Below, in pieces: positions 1-7,286 of a DNA stretch of 13,625 nt (position 1 is the first letter of the stretch; each line of letters opens with the position of its first letter). Source of the DNA: Euryarchaeota archaeon UBA128 (GTDB lineage: Archaea > Thermoplasmatota > Poseidoniia > Poseidoniales > Poseidoniaceae). Location of the stretch: positions 1-13,625 of the forward strand of contig DALZ01000083.1 in NCBI GenBank assembly GCA_002496955.1. The letters run 5' to 3'. The position numbers and the translations under genes were made by a program. The notes under the pieces were generated by a model. That model did no database searches and was not told the origin of the DNA. It saw only the letters and a program-made list of their open reading frames with translations.

Positions 1-120
1 GAAATGACATAATTACTGGCAAATGACTTGCGGGATTGGTTAACAAATGGCTAGTAAAGACTGTAATTGTCACAGACTTTGACCAAAATCGTGTAAAATG
101 GTGATTATTAGGATAGGTTA
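1..120. other. Left-edge intergenic sequence
   Basis: All plus-strand frames meet stops early, and no RNA gene or repeat is visible. A possible minus-strand ATG at 8-10 could begin a gene leaving the window but lacks a ribosome-binding site. AAAATCGTGTAAAAT (86-99) is AT-rich and might have been the promoter of the acyltransferase remnant. Confidence 0.3.
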
Positions 121-204
121 ATGAAGGCACTAGCCAATAGTAACCGTCGTTACGACATTGACTGGTTGAGAGTCATTTTATTTGGCATCAAACCGCTAAA
201 ATAA
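121..204 (+). pseudogene. Truncated N-terminal remnant of an acyltransferase-3 family protein
   Basis: This short frame encodes 27 residues and contains RRYDIDWLRVILFGI (residues 9-23). That string closely matches the conserved start of membrane acyltransferase-3 proteins (typically RRYDIDWLR followed by the first membrane helix and a catalytic His). The match stops after about 23 residues, then KPLK and a TAA follow. The family normally has about 350-400 residues and ten membrane helices, so this cannot be a working enzyme. A start codon and a purine-rich ribosome-binding-like stretch (GGATAGG, 111-117) survive. The 3' end of the convergent bioY gene lies only 10 bases further on, which suggests that a deletion fused the gene start to this spot. 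It could instead be a coincidental small ORF, but the motif is distinctive. The identification rests on motif memory and no search was run. Confidence 0.55.
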
Positions 205-214
205 TCACAGCGAT

Positions 215-835
215 TCAATCATCTGACTCGGGCAGTTCATATGACCAAAATTTAGCCGTAACCAAAACCATGGCCCATATTTTTACAAAATCCCAAACCA
301 AAAACGGTTTTACACCCCACTCAAATGCTTGAGCAAAGTCGACTGAATATGACTCTGCAAGCCACAATGTGCCAAACACATAAACAGGAATCATTGCGAT
401 ATACCAGCAAATCAATTGCGCTTTCAAGTCGGTAACGCCAGCCTTTCTTGACCGGTCAAATCCCTCTGCCACCAGAGCTGAGGCGAACGGAAACGCCAGT
501 AGATATCCACCACTAGCTATTAGTTTCCCGTTGTCAAACAATTGGTCGCCGCCCTCAGCAAACACCGGAGCACCTAGGGCGCCAACAAGCAGGTAGAGGC
601 CCCCAGATAGGAAGGCGTCGTTACGCCTTAGGTAAACACCAGTACCGAGTACTGCAAAAGTTTGGAGTGTATATGGAACTGGCGTCCACGGTACTGAAAA
701 TGCAACTTGCGCACAAAGGGCAGTCAATCCGGCAAAAAATGATATCGAAATCGCTCGCTCTAGAATAGTTGAGTGTTTAGAAGAAAGGGCTAGATGCCAA
801 GTTTGTGGTTTATTCAAGTTAAGTCGACTGAACAT
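215..835 (-). CDS. bioY: Biotin transporter BioY (ECF-type S component)
   Basis: This 206-residue, very hydrophobic protein has the BioY landmarks. PVPYTLQT lies at about 52-59 after the first membrane helix, GALGAPVFA at about 85-93, SGGYLLAFP at about 108-116, and WDFVK at about 181-185, which carries the conserved Asp and Lys of the BioY C-terminal biotin site. BioY binds biotin in the membrane and imports it, either with a shared energising module (EcfT plus ATPases) or, in some organisms, alone. No EcfT or ATPase gene is visible here. An N-terminal extension of about 25 residues precedes the first helix. The start is the only early in-frame ATG, and no clear Shine-Dalgarno sequence precedes it. 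The gene is last in a minus-strand operon, 24 nt after the deacetylase stop. Import of biotin would fit an auxotroph with biotin-dependent carboxylases, but that is inference. Confidence 0.9.
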   Translation of the reverse strand: MFSRLNLNKPQTWHLALSSKHSTILERAISISFFAGLTALCAQVAFSVPWTPVPYTLQTFAVLGTGVYLRRNDAFLSGGLYLLVGALGAPVFAEGGDQLFDNGKLIASGGYLLAFPFASALVAEGFDRSRKAGVTDLKAQLICWYIAMIPVYVFGTLWLAESYSVDFAQAFEWGVKPFLVWDFVKIWAMVLVTAKFWSYELPESDD

Positions 836-859
836 GAACGCCGGTTAAATTGACGGTTT

Positions 860-1663
860 TTAGTGATTCAGTATAGAGTTGGGTATTGGTGGTCGCCAAC
901 TTCCTCGTTGTCTAGCGTGGTCCAAAATATGCCAATAGACTGTGGTAACTGGGGCGTGTTTGTCTTCAATTATTTGCGTAAGTTGTTCGGCCTGAATTAC
1001 CTCTGGGAGTTTTTTCCAAGCCCGTTTAGCGAGAATTGATAATGGGAACATGGATAGCGCAGGGCCATTAATCGGCATGTTCCATTTAGTCAACCACTCT
1101 CGCTGAATCAAATTTTCTTGGTCACATACCTCGCGTACTTGCTGCCATGAATTGCCTCTACCAGATTTTGTTCTAGTGAGTAGAGAATCATTAATCGAGG
1201 AATCGACAGTAATGCCACACTGGACTAGTGGCTTTACCATCCATGGAGCCATGTAGCCGGCTGGAGCGCGAAACCAGGGGCGATACAGCGTTTTAGCAAA
1301 TTTTGCTATCGTCGAGGTTGCTTGAGTGATAGATTCTCGGAACAATGAGGAATCCTCTGGCCACGCTGACCATGATTTGTGATTAAGTCCGTGGCAGCCA
1401 ATAGTTATTCGACTTTGATTGTGCATCATCATATCATTCAGCCAATCGCAAAATTCTCTGTTTTCCAAAAGATCAGCAATCACAAACAATGTAACAGGTT
1501 TGTCGTGAGAGGCTAACCAAGTTTGAAAACCGCTCAACCCGGCTCTAAATTTTGCTGATAAGTCATTGGACGCAATGGGGGTCTTCGAACGCGTGGGGTG
1601 TCCCTGATGTTTGGGTATGTGCCTTATGTCATCGCAGTCAACTGTCAGCCAGGTTACCGTCAA
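860..1663 (-). CDS. Polysaccharide deacetylase-like protein (CE4/NodB fold), cytosolic, TTG start
   Basis: This 267-residue protein shows the carbohydrate esterase 4 motifs in order. They are an Asp-rich metal/base motif LTVDCDD (D9, D11, D12), the zinc-binding HGLNH (H91, H95), the RPWFRAPAGY motif (131-137 region, containing R132, P134 and G136), and a C-terminal VYWHILDH motif containing H245. CE4 enzymes remove N-acetyl groups from amino sugars using a divalent metal. There is no signal peptide or membrane segment, so the substrate is probably an intracellular sugar intermediate. The start is TTG. No in-frame ATG exists upstream of the catalytic motif, and GAGGTGG (complement of 1670-1676) sits 6 nt before the TTG, which overlaps the stop of the acetyltransferase gene (TTGA at 1660-1663). 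This indicates translational coupling. The substrate cannot be read from the sequence. Confidence 0.82.
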   Translation of the reverse strand: MTVTWLTVDCDDIRHIPKHQGHPTRSKTPIASNDLSAKFRAGLSGFQTWLASHDKPVTLFVIADLLENREFCDWLNDMMMHNQSRITIGCHGLNHKSWSAWPEDSSLFRESITQATSTIAKFAKTLYRPWFRAPAGYMAPWMVKPLVQCGITVDSSINDSLLTRTKSGRGNSWQQVREVCDQENLIQREWLTKWNMPINGPALSMFPLSILAKRAWKKLPEVIQAEQLTQIIEDKHAPVTTVYWHILDHARQRGSWRPPIPNSILNH

Positions 1664-2235
1664 CTGTCGCCACCTCGATTGATGTCGATAATATGAATCC
1701 GATGAGGGACCGTTCTATTACCAATCTCAATACCAATGAATTCCTCGACTACCTCGCCATCCCAACCCTGGCAAACCGAGGCTGCAGTCGCCAGACCAGC
1801 ATCGTTGTGAGGGTGAACGGTAATTTCGATGCGGAAGAATTTGTCTCGAGATGATAACCATTGGAGTATAGTGTTAACACATCGAATAGTAATGCCCTGA
1901 CGGCGATATTTGCTTCTTACCCAGTACCCGAGATTGTAATTTGAATGCAGCAACTGTAACTCGTCACCCAGTCCAATTAGGCCAATAAAATCCCGTGTTT
2001 GTTCATCAATTATCGACCAAAAGTGAATCTCGTCGAGGTTTTCTTGAGCCTCTACATCAAACAGCATATCACGTATCTGCTGGCGAATTTCTTTATTCTT
2101 GTCCAACCAAGGTAATGCTGCATACGCCGATTCAGGGTCTTCATTAAATGCGTTTAGTATTGGCTTGAGAGCCAACTTGTTGACGGGTTCAAGAGTGAAC
2201 TCTCGTCCAACTTTTAGCTCAGGTGTTAGTGTCAT
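1660..2235 (-). CDS. GNAT family N-acetyltransferase (RimJ/RimL type)
   Basis: This 191-residue protein has a RimJ/RimL-like GNAT layout. An N-terminal strand and helices are followed by FIGLIGLGD (83-91), then the strand NLGYWVRSKYRRQG (101-114) leading into the acetyl-CoA pyrophosphate loop. Next come the strand RIEITVHPHND (135-145) and the LATAASVCQGW helix, which corresponds to the NxxS...kGF element of the family. The usual loop consensus is R/Q-x-x-G-x-G/A. Here it is RRQGIT, with Thr in place of the last Gly/Ala, a mild deviation. The start ATG is preceded by GAGGTA, which overlaps the stop of the zinc-ribbon gene (12-nt gap region), and its own stop overlaps the deacetylase start. 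The acceptor could be a protein N-terminus, a small molecule or an amino sugar. The partnership with a deacetylase gene makes the last attractive but unproven. Confidence 0.8.
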   Translation of the reverse strand: MTLTPELKVGREFTLEPVNKLALKPILNAFNEDPESAYAALPWLDKNKEIRQQIRDMLFDVEAQENLDEIHFWSIIDEQTRDFIGLIGLGDELQLLHSNYNLGYWVRSKYRRQGITIRCVNTILQWLSSRDKFFRIEITVHPHNDAGLATAASVCQGWDGEVVEEFIGIEIGNRTVPHRIHIIDINRGGDS

Positions 2236-2244
2236 AATTATACC

Positions 2245-3369
2245 TCAAGTAAGGTGAGTTAATGCCTTTGCAACATTGGGGTCATTAGGGTAGGTTGTCT
2301 TGGCCATCGCTAGCATCCATTGTAAATGCTCTTCTCGGCCTAGGTAGCGCATAATTGTTCCAATATGCGCTAACATGTCAAGGTTGCCATCTAAATGCGG
2401 CCCCAGGTTGTCCAATTGCTGTGCTGTTTGTGCTAGTTTACCTGTTTTTACCAATTCCAATATTGCAACAACCTCACGATAAACTCGGCGTTCGTCCCAA
2501 GCCTGCTTGGCTGGCCAAGGCCAGACTCTACCGTTAAATTGCGGTGTTGGCGCTGGCGATGGTGCGGGCTTGTGCTTTGGTGCACTATTGGTATTTGACG
2601 AAGGTATGTCGGGAACTTCGGGTGTGTCATGAGTAACTGAAGATGTGACATCATTAGGGATTTCAGGAACGGCGGGGGTTTCATCAGGCGCTGCTGAAGG
2701 TGATTTTACATTGTCGAAGATATCCGGCAAATCTGGGGTATCATTCAATATAGGTTGAGAGATTGCCGCTGAGATAGGTACTTGGTTTGGCTCTGGTGCG
2801 TCAGAGATTAGCTCAGGTTCCATAATGCCGCTCTCAGCAGGCCCTACTGAACCTGTGTAATCATCGTCAGTTTCACCACTATCAATGAACAGGGAACCTT
2901 GACCGGTATGGACCGGTTCTGCTACCTCATCAAGTGGATTAGCACTTGGAACCTGAAATTCCACATCACGCTGTGGTGCATCCTCAGGTGATAGTTCCAC
3001 TTCTACAGGAGCCGAATAATCTTGCACGTCTGAGAGTGTTGGCCCTGTACTTGAGATGAAGTCAAACTTAGTGTCTTCTGTTGCCGAACTGGGGTCAAAT
3101 TGATCTATTTCGACAGTCACTTCGTCTAGAGACAATACTGCCTCTACGGCATAATCTTCCTCAATCTCATCTGTCAAATCACTATCGAGCAGGGTAGTCA
3201 TAATTTCTGATGCAGCAGTAGACGGGGTGGCCATTGGTTGCTCTCTTGCGGATACTGTTAATTCATAGTAACATAGTTTACATTGCTTAGCATCAATTTC
3301 ATTCGGCGTGTTACAATAAGGACAGGTGTTCTGCGCTCCAGAGGATGACTTCTTCCGCCGTCCAAACAT
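2245..3369 (-). CDS. Zinc-ribbon protein with acidic disordered linker and helical C-terminal domain
   Basis: From the chosen start the product is 374 residues in three parts. Residues 1-40 are basic (MFGRRKK) with one CxxC...CxxC zinc ribbon (C16, C19, C30, C33). Residues of about 45-278 are a low-complexity linker rich in Asp, Glu, Pro, Ser and Thr, almost certainly disordered. Residues 279-374 are a compact helical domain beginning RVWPWPAKQAW, with helix-turn-helix pairs resembling TPR units (LELVKTGKLAQTA, LAHIGTIMRYLGR). The frame stays open another 76 codons upstream, but that stretch runs into the divergent helicase gene. The ATG at 3369 follows GGTGGG at good spacing and starts directly before the ribbon, so it is preferred; an ATG at 3441 is the alternative. 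The gene is first in the operon with the acetyltransferase, deacetylase and bioY. No family name is recognised. The architecture suggests a protein- or nucleic-acid-binding adaptor, which is inference. Confidence 0.78.
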   Translation of the reverse strand: MFGRRKKSSSGAQNTCPYCNTPNEIDAKQCKLCYYELTVSAREQPMATPSTAASEIMTTLLDSDLTDEIEEDYAVEAVLSLDEVTVEIDQFDPSSATEDTKFDFISSTGPTLSDVQDYSAPVEVELSPEDAPQRDVEFQVPSANPLDEVAEPVHTGQGSLFIDSGETDDDYTGSVGPAESGIMEPELISDAPEPNQVPISAAISQPILNDTPDLPDIFDNVKSPSAAPDETPAVPEIPNDVTSSVTHDTPEVPDIPSSNTNSAPKHKPAPSPAPTPQFNGRVWPWPAKQAWDERRVYREVVAILELVKTGKLAQTAQQLDNLGPHLDGNLDMLAHIGTIMRYLGREEHLQWMLAMAKTTYPNDPNVAKALTHLT

Positions 3370-3483
3370 GTTACCCACCGGCTTACTGGCGATTGATTGA
3401 GTGTTTAAGTGATAGGGTTTCTCGGTTGTATAATAATTCATTTGTATCAATACTATCATTTGATGAGCGAGATTGGTTAAACC
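3370..3483. promoter_or_regulatory. Divergent promoter region between zinc-ribbon gene and helicase gene
   Basis: The 114-nt gap between two divergent genes is AT-rich in its middle. TATAATAATT at 3429-3438 reads as a TATA-like box on both strands. For the helicase gene it would place a start site near 3460, about 24 nt before the ATG. For the zinc-ribbon gene it would place one near 3403, leaving about 34 nt that contain the GGTGGG ribosome-binding site. The positions fit archaeal TBP/TFB promoters (box about 26 nt upstream of the start site), but no transcript data are available. Confidence 0.4.
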
Positions 3484-5499
3484 ATGGCAAAGAAGGGATC
3501 GGTTAGAAGGCTCGACAGTTCGGTGCCAAAAATAAACCCAGATAAGGTCGATCTCGATGCAACGATACCCGTCGCATGGAAACGAGGCCAAGAACACTTT
3601 TCACGGTTTACTAAATTAATCAAAATTGAGTTAGATGATGAAACCGCTATGGTAGAAGAACGCTGGAAAAAATGGAACAAGCAGCAACTGGTTAGCGCTG
3701 GATTAGCATTGTTTGACCTCACTAGTCGTAGTCAGGGCAGATTTTATGGCGACCCAATAATAGTGTTCGAACAAACTGACCGTTCCAGAATGCCCCAGCA
3801 TAGATTTGCTCATGGCGACATCGTATTAATCTCACGAACAAAACCATGGGGTGAAAAAATCTATGAGGGCATTGTTCTAGACCGAGGCCCAACAAGAATT
3901 AGAGTGGTGGTAAATGAGAAACCGAAGGATTTGAAAAAAGGGCGATGGAGGATTGACAAAGGAGCAAATCGTATTGCTCATGATCGTATGCATGAAGCGT
4001 TGATTGCATTTCACAGCACTGAATCTAGTGGTGGCACACCACTACGAGACCTGATTTTAGGGTCACTACACGACCCCCAAGCCTCTGCTGAGCGTAAACC
4101 AGAAATATCTGGCATAACAAATGCTGCAAGACTGCAAATTAGTCCACAATTAAATGACTCTCAACGTGCGGCAATTGAACAAGCAATCAAGTCGAGACTC
4201 AGTTTGATTCAGGGGCCGCCCGGAACTGGTAAAACCTACACTGCAATTCACTTACTCAAACAGCTTGTTGAGTTGGGTTGTGGCCCAATCCTTGCCTGTG
4301 CTGAATCAAATGTTGCGGTGGATAACTTACTCGAGGGTTTGGTTGACATCGGCGTCAATGCTGTAAGAATCGGCAAACCCGTTAAAGTTCGAGAGAGTTT
4401 GAGAAACAGCACTCTGGACGCACTAGCAGACCAACACCCTTTGCAAGACGAAATTGACTACATCAAATCAGAAAATGATGAGTTAAGGAAAAACTTGAGT
4501 TCGCTCAAAGGCAAGGAAAGAGGTCTCGCTCACAAAGACATTAAAAATAATTTTAAGGATATGAGACGCTTAGAAGACCGGGTGATTGCGTCATTACTCG
4601 ATAGTGCAGAGGTTGTCTGTGCGACCACAATTGGGGCAGGACATCACATCCTTGGAGAGCGGAAATTTCCGATTGTATTGATTGACGAGGCAACCCAGGC
4701 AAGCGAGCCCAGCGCCTTGGTGCCAATAAACCGAGGATGCCGACAATTAATCCTAGTTGGCGACCACAAACAATTGCCACCGACGGTCATCAGTGAACAA
4801 GCAGAGCAAGGCGGGTTGGGTCAGTCTTTGTTTGAGCGGTTGAATAAGTGCGGCATTCCTGCCCACATGTTGACGACTCAGTATCGCATGCATCCTGTTA
4901 TCAGAGAATTTCCTAGCGCTAGATTTTATGATAATAAACTCGAAGACGGTTGTGCCGCAAGTGACAGACCAACTCCTGGCGGCTTATTGTGGCCAGATTG
5001 GGATAATCCATTGGCATTTATCCCCACTGAGGGAGTCGAACTACCTGATGAGGACGGCAGTAGCCGATCGAATTATGCCGAGGCAGCAAAAGTCCTATCC
5101 GTAGTAAAAAATCTACTTGCTGCTGGCGATTTAACAACCGGAGATATTGGTATAATCACTCCATACAACGGGCAAGTAAGGGTGCTTGCGGATTTATTCC
5201 AACAGGCCGGGGGTCGTGACCTAGGAGAGCCTTATTACGGTCTTGAAATAAAAAGTGTAGACGGATATCAAGGTAGAGAAAAAGAGGTGATTATATTTTC
5301 AACCGTACGGGCAAATGACAATGGAGAGGTAGGGTTTCTTAGTGATAGAAGACGATTAAATGTCGCCCTCACAAGAGCAAAACGTGGCCTAGTAATAATT
5401 GGTCAGCCAAACACACTGCGGCATGATAAAACTTGGAACTCTTGGCTTGAGTGGGTGGAAGAACGTAATTTATTCGCTTGGCACTTATCACAGGACTAA
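3484..5499 (+). CDS. Superfamily 1B DNA/RNA helicase, Upf1/IGHMBP2-like
   Basis: This 671-residue protein carries the full SF1B motif set. It has a Q-like LNDSQRAAI (223-231), Walker A QGPPGTGKT (243-251, Lys250), motif Ia CAESNVAVDNL (272-282), motif II DEAT (401-404) and motif III GDHKQLPPT (426-434). Motif IV-like TTQYRMHP (464-471), motif V SVDGYQGREKEV (591-602) and motif VI RRRLNVALTRAKR (622-634) complete it. A charged helical stretch at about 320-370 fits the Upf1-like coiled-coil stalk, and about 105-160 forms the beta-barrel 1B domain of this family. The N-terminus (HFSRFTKLIKIELDDE, 38-53) matches the IGHMBP2/Smubp-2 start. Such enzymes move 5'-3' along single-stranded RNA or DNA using ATP. 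Archaeal roles are poorly defined. It heads a plus-strand gene run and no strong Shine-Dalgarno sequence precedes the ATG. Confidence 0.93.
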   Translation: MAKKGSVRRLDSSVPKINPDKVDLDATIPVAWKRGQEHFSRFTKLIKIELDDETAMVEERWKKWNKQQLVSAGLALFDLTSRSQGRFYGDPIIVFEQTDRSRMPQHRFAHGDIVLISRTKPWGEKIYEGIVLDRGPTRIRVVVNEKPKDLKKGRWRIDKGANRIAHDRMHEALIAFHSTESSGGTPLRDLILGSLHDPQASAERKPEISGITNAARLQISPQLNDSQRAAIEQAIKSRLSLIQGPPGTGKTYTAIHLLKQLVELGCGPILACAESNVAVDNLLEGLVDIGVNAVRIGKPVKVRESLRNSTLDALADQHPLQDEIDYIKSENDELRKNLSSLKGKERGLAHKDIKNNFKDMRRLEDRVIASLLDSAEVVCATTIGAGHHILGERKFPIVLIDEATQASEPSALVPINRGCRQLILVGDHKQLPPTVISEQAEQGGLGQSLFERLNKCGIPAHMLTTQYRMHPVIREFPSARFYDNKLEDGCAASDRPTPGGLLWPDWDNPLAFIPTEGVELPDEDGSSRSNYAEAAKVLSVVKNLLAAGDLTTGDIGIITPYNGQVRVLADLFQQAGGRDLGEPYYGLEIKSVDGYQGREKEVIIFSTVRANDNGEVGFLSDRRRLNVALTRAKRGLVIIGQPNTLRHDKTWNSWLEWVEERNLFAWHLSQD

Positions 5500-5536
5500 T
5501 GCGTAGATTGACAAACTAAGCCATTGAGCCGTCAAT

Positions 5537-6103
5537 ATGGCGGAAAGTCCTGTTAGTACGCATCAAGGTGGCGGCACCTTAGCGCAAGCAGTCTTGGCTA
5601 CCGCTCCGGAAGGGATGCTCATCGCTCCGATATGGAAGCGTATTGCTGCATTCATGCTTGATGTATTGTTGATCTCAATTATTCTGACTTTTTTTACCAA
5701 CGGCCAGCTAACGCTCAACTTGCTTAACTTTGCGTTGTTAACTGGCGGTGCAGAGTATATCCTGTTCTTTGCCTCAAATTGGGCGATTTTGCTAACTGCA
5801 CACTGGCTATACTGGAAATACACCGGCCGAGTATATGGCCGCTCACTGGGCCAAAGAGCGTTCAGAATTGCTATCGTCCACGATAATGGTACCGTCTTAG
5901 AACAGCATCACTGGGGCACAAGAGCAGTGGGGAAACTAGTCTACCTTTTACCGCTGATTGGACCTTTGTGGTTCGGTTTAAGAGATGCATTTAATGCGCG
6001 CTCAAAGGAAGCAGAGTATCGAACGGCAATCGACAAAAAGAATCACACTGTGGCAGCTGTTGACTGGTCGCTACCCGTCGAGACACGAACCAAATTAAGG
6101 TAG
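5537..6103 (+). CDS. RDD family integral membrane protein
   Basis: This 188-residue protein has a hydrophilic N-terminus (1-30) and then the RDD signature. Arg35 and Asp42 lie in WKRIAAFMLDVLLIS, followed by membrane segments at about 38-53, 73-93 and 133-150. The family's GrSLGQRAFRIAIVHDNG element lies at 101-118 and the closing D-KKNHTVAAVD element at 166-176 (consensus Dk.a.T.VV). RDD proteins are small bundles of membrane helices. A few are linked to ion transport, but most have no assigned role. The gene starts 37 nt after the helicase stop, with no clear ribosome-binding site, so it may be read through from the helicase promoter. The RDD assignment is good, but the function is unknown. 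Confidence 0.82.
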   Translation: MAESPVSTHQGGGTLAQAVLATAPEGMLIAPIWKRIAAFMLDVLLISIILTFFTNGQLTLNLLNFALLTGGAEYILFFASNWAILLTAHWLYWKYTGRVYGRSLGQRAFRIAIVHDNGTVLEQHHWGTRAVGKLVYLLPLIGPLWFGLRDAFNARSKEAEYRTAIDKKNHTVAAVDWSLPVETRTKLR

Positions 6104-6164
6104 AGAACGATAACCCATCTATTTCAAGTATTACCGATTGTTCAGTAAGGGTGGAAGGGTTAGA

Positions 6165-7277
6165 ATGAGCGAAGAACATGTAACTCGTGCCAATCCACTT
6201 GAATGTCGTCTGATGTCTGCATCACTAGAAATCGATGATGACGATGAGGACATTATCCAAGTCACCATAGAAATTTCCAATGAGGCAGTAATGCCAATTG
6301 GCAGCCTAGACGTCTTCATCCAAACAAGCGATAACAAAAAGGTAGCAGCAAATCAAGGCATTAGTTCATTGGGACCAGGATTAACTCGTAAGTTTACTTT
6401 CGAGTTTCCGCTGGTTAATGGCGAATGGACCTTCATGTTAAGGTCCCCTAGTATCGATATGGATTTGGGCCCATACGCCCATGACTTTACTTATCAAATT
6501 GAAAAGGGCAGAATCTACAACAATGCGGTTGGCAGCGGTATGTTTACCGATGCCTTTACCAGTGATTTAGGCGATTTTGGGAAAGTTGAAGAGCGCGGAG
6601 TAATAGACGCTTCAACTATTAAAATGACCTCATACTTTGGTGAGAATTCTGCGGGCGGCACTACTGCGATAACTGTTGGAACTGCACCGGCAAATGACCC
6701 CGTTGAAGGTGACGCTCCTAGAACCCCGCCCTGGCAACAATCTTCAAACCCGCTGTTGTCAGCGCCTACTCCGACACCAACTGAATCCACTGGTGTGGAA
6801 CATAAAACTGAGCCTGTAGCAGACCTGTTAGCATTTTCAAAACAAGTTGGCGAGAATCAGTCGACGCCTAATACTGAAATGGTAGTCGCTGCAACTCCCC
6901 CGCCGCTCCCTCCTGGGGGCCCTGACAAAACCCATGAAGAGACCTCCTCTGATCTTGAGACTCACCATAGTTCTCCTCCGACTCAGCCTCCAACTGGCCC
7001 ACCTTCTGGGCCACCGAGTAAACCACCAACCGCTCCACCATCTAGCCCGCCATCCGGGCCACCGAGTAAACCACCAACTGCTCCACCATCTGGGCCACCG
7101 AGTAAACCGCCGACTGGACCTCCGACCGGTCCACCATCTGGGCCTCCATCCGGGCCTCCGAGTAAACCGCCAACTGGACCTCCGACTGGTCCACCATCTG
7201 GACCGCCCAGTAAACCACCAACTGGCCCACCATCCGGCCCGCCTAAATCGAAAAAACCCACTAGGCCCCCAATGTGA
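6165..7277 (+). CDS. Protein of unknown function: beta-rich N-terminal domain plus [S/T]xPP tetrapeptide-repeat tail
   Basis: The product is 370 residues. Residues of about 1-125 are strand-rich with alternating hydrophobic residues (for example IIQVTIEISNEA, SLDVFIQTSD, RKFTFEFPLVNGEW), resembling an immunoglobulin or CARDB-like sandwich. Residues of about 130-272 are a loosely conserved linker ending in Pro-rich sequence (TPPPLPPGG). Residues 273-360 are 22 consecutive tetrapeptides of the form [S/T][G/K/A/S/Q]PP, followed by a basic tail KSKKPTRPPM. There is no signal peptide or membrane helix. The ATG at 6165 is preferred to an in-frame TTG at 6138 because GGTGGAAGGG ends 5 nt before it. 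The tail would form an extended polyproline-like rod that could tether or recruit partners. It sits between the RDD gene and a 91-residue unknown, and the next gene's ribosome-binding site starts at its own stop codon. The function is unknown. Confidence 0.75.
   Translation: MSEEHVTRANPLECRLMSASLEIDDDDEDIIQVTIEISNEAVMPIGSLDVFIQTSDNKKVAANQGISSLGPGLTRKFTFEFPLVNGEWTFMLRSPSIDMDLGPYAHDFTYQIEKGRIYNNAVGSGMFTDAFTSDLGDFGKVEERGVIDASTIKMTSYFGENSAGGTTAITVGTAPANDPVEGDAPRTPPWQQSSNPLLSAPTPTPTESTGVEHKTEPVADLLAFSKQVGENQSTPNTEMVVAATPPPLPPGGPDKTHEETSSDLETHHSSPPTQPPTGPPSGPPSKPPTAPPSSPPSGPPSKPPTAPPSGPPSKPPTGPPTGPPSGPPSGPPSKPPTGPPTGPPSGPPSKPPTGPPSGPPKSKKPTRPPM
6981..7244 (+). repeat. Tandem 12-bp coding repeat (22 units) encoding [S/T]xPP
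   Basis: Twenty-two in-frame 12-bp units run without interruption. Each encodes Ser or Thr, a variable residue (Gly, Lys, Ala, Ser, Gln), then Pro-Pro. A higher-order pattern of three units, SGPP-SKPP-T(G/A)PP, recurs about every 36 bp. Synonymous third positions vary between units (cca, ccg, cct, ccc), so the array is not a very recent expansion but is under protein-level constraint. The same array creates spurious open frames on both strands. Confidence 0.92.
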
Positions 7278-7283
7278 GGTGAT
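7276..7283 (+). promoter_or_regulatory. Shine-Dalgarno GAGGTGAT overlapping the upstream stop codon
   Basis: The bases GAGGTGAT form a near-perfect complement to the archaeal 16S rRNA 3' end. They begin inside the TGA stop of the repeat-protein gene and end 3 nt before the ATG at 7287. The arrangement implies coupled translation and confirms both the stop and the next start. Confidence 0.75.
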
Positions 7284-7286
7284 ATA

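Noticed and set aside
1552..1854. Open frame on the plus strand over the deacetylase and acetyltransferase genes
   Set aside because: It lies opposite two genes with clear family motifs, has no ribosome-binding site and resembles no family.
3370..3597. In-frame 76-codon upstream extension of the zinc-ribbon gene
   Set aside because: It crosses the AT-rich divergent promoter region and enters the helicase coding region. The ATG at 3369 has a good ribosome-binding site and starts next to the zinc ribbon.
6138..6164. Upstream TTG start for the repeat-tail protein
   Set aside because: The added nine residues are encoded by the purine-rich ribosome-binding site itself (GGTGGAAGGG), so the ATG at 6165 is favoured.
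6981..7244. CRISPR array or satellite DNA
   Set aside because: The periodic units are contiguous 12-bp coding repeats without spacers and with codon-level constraint.
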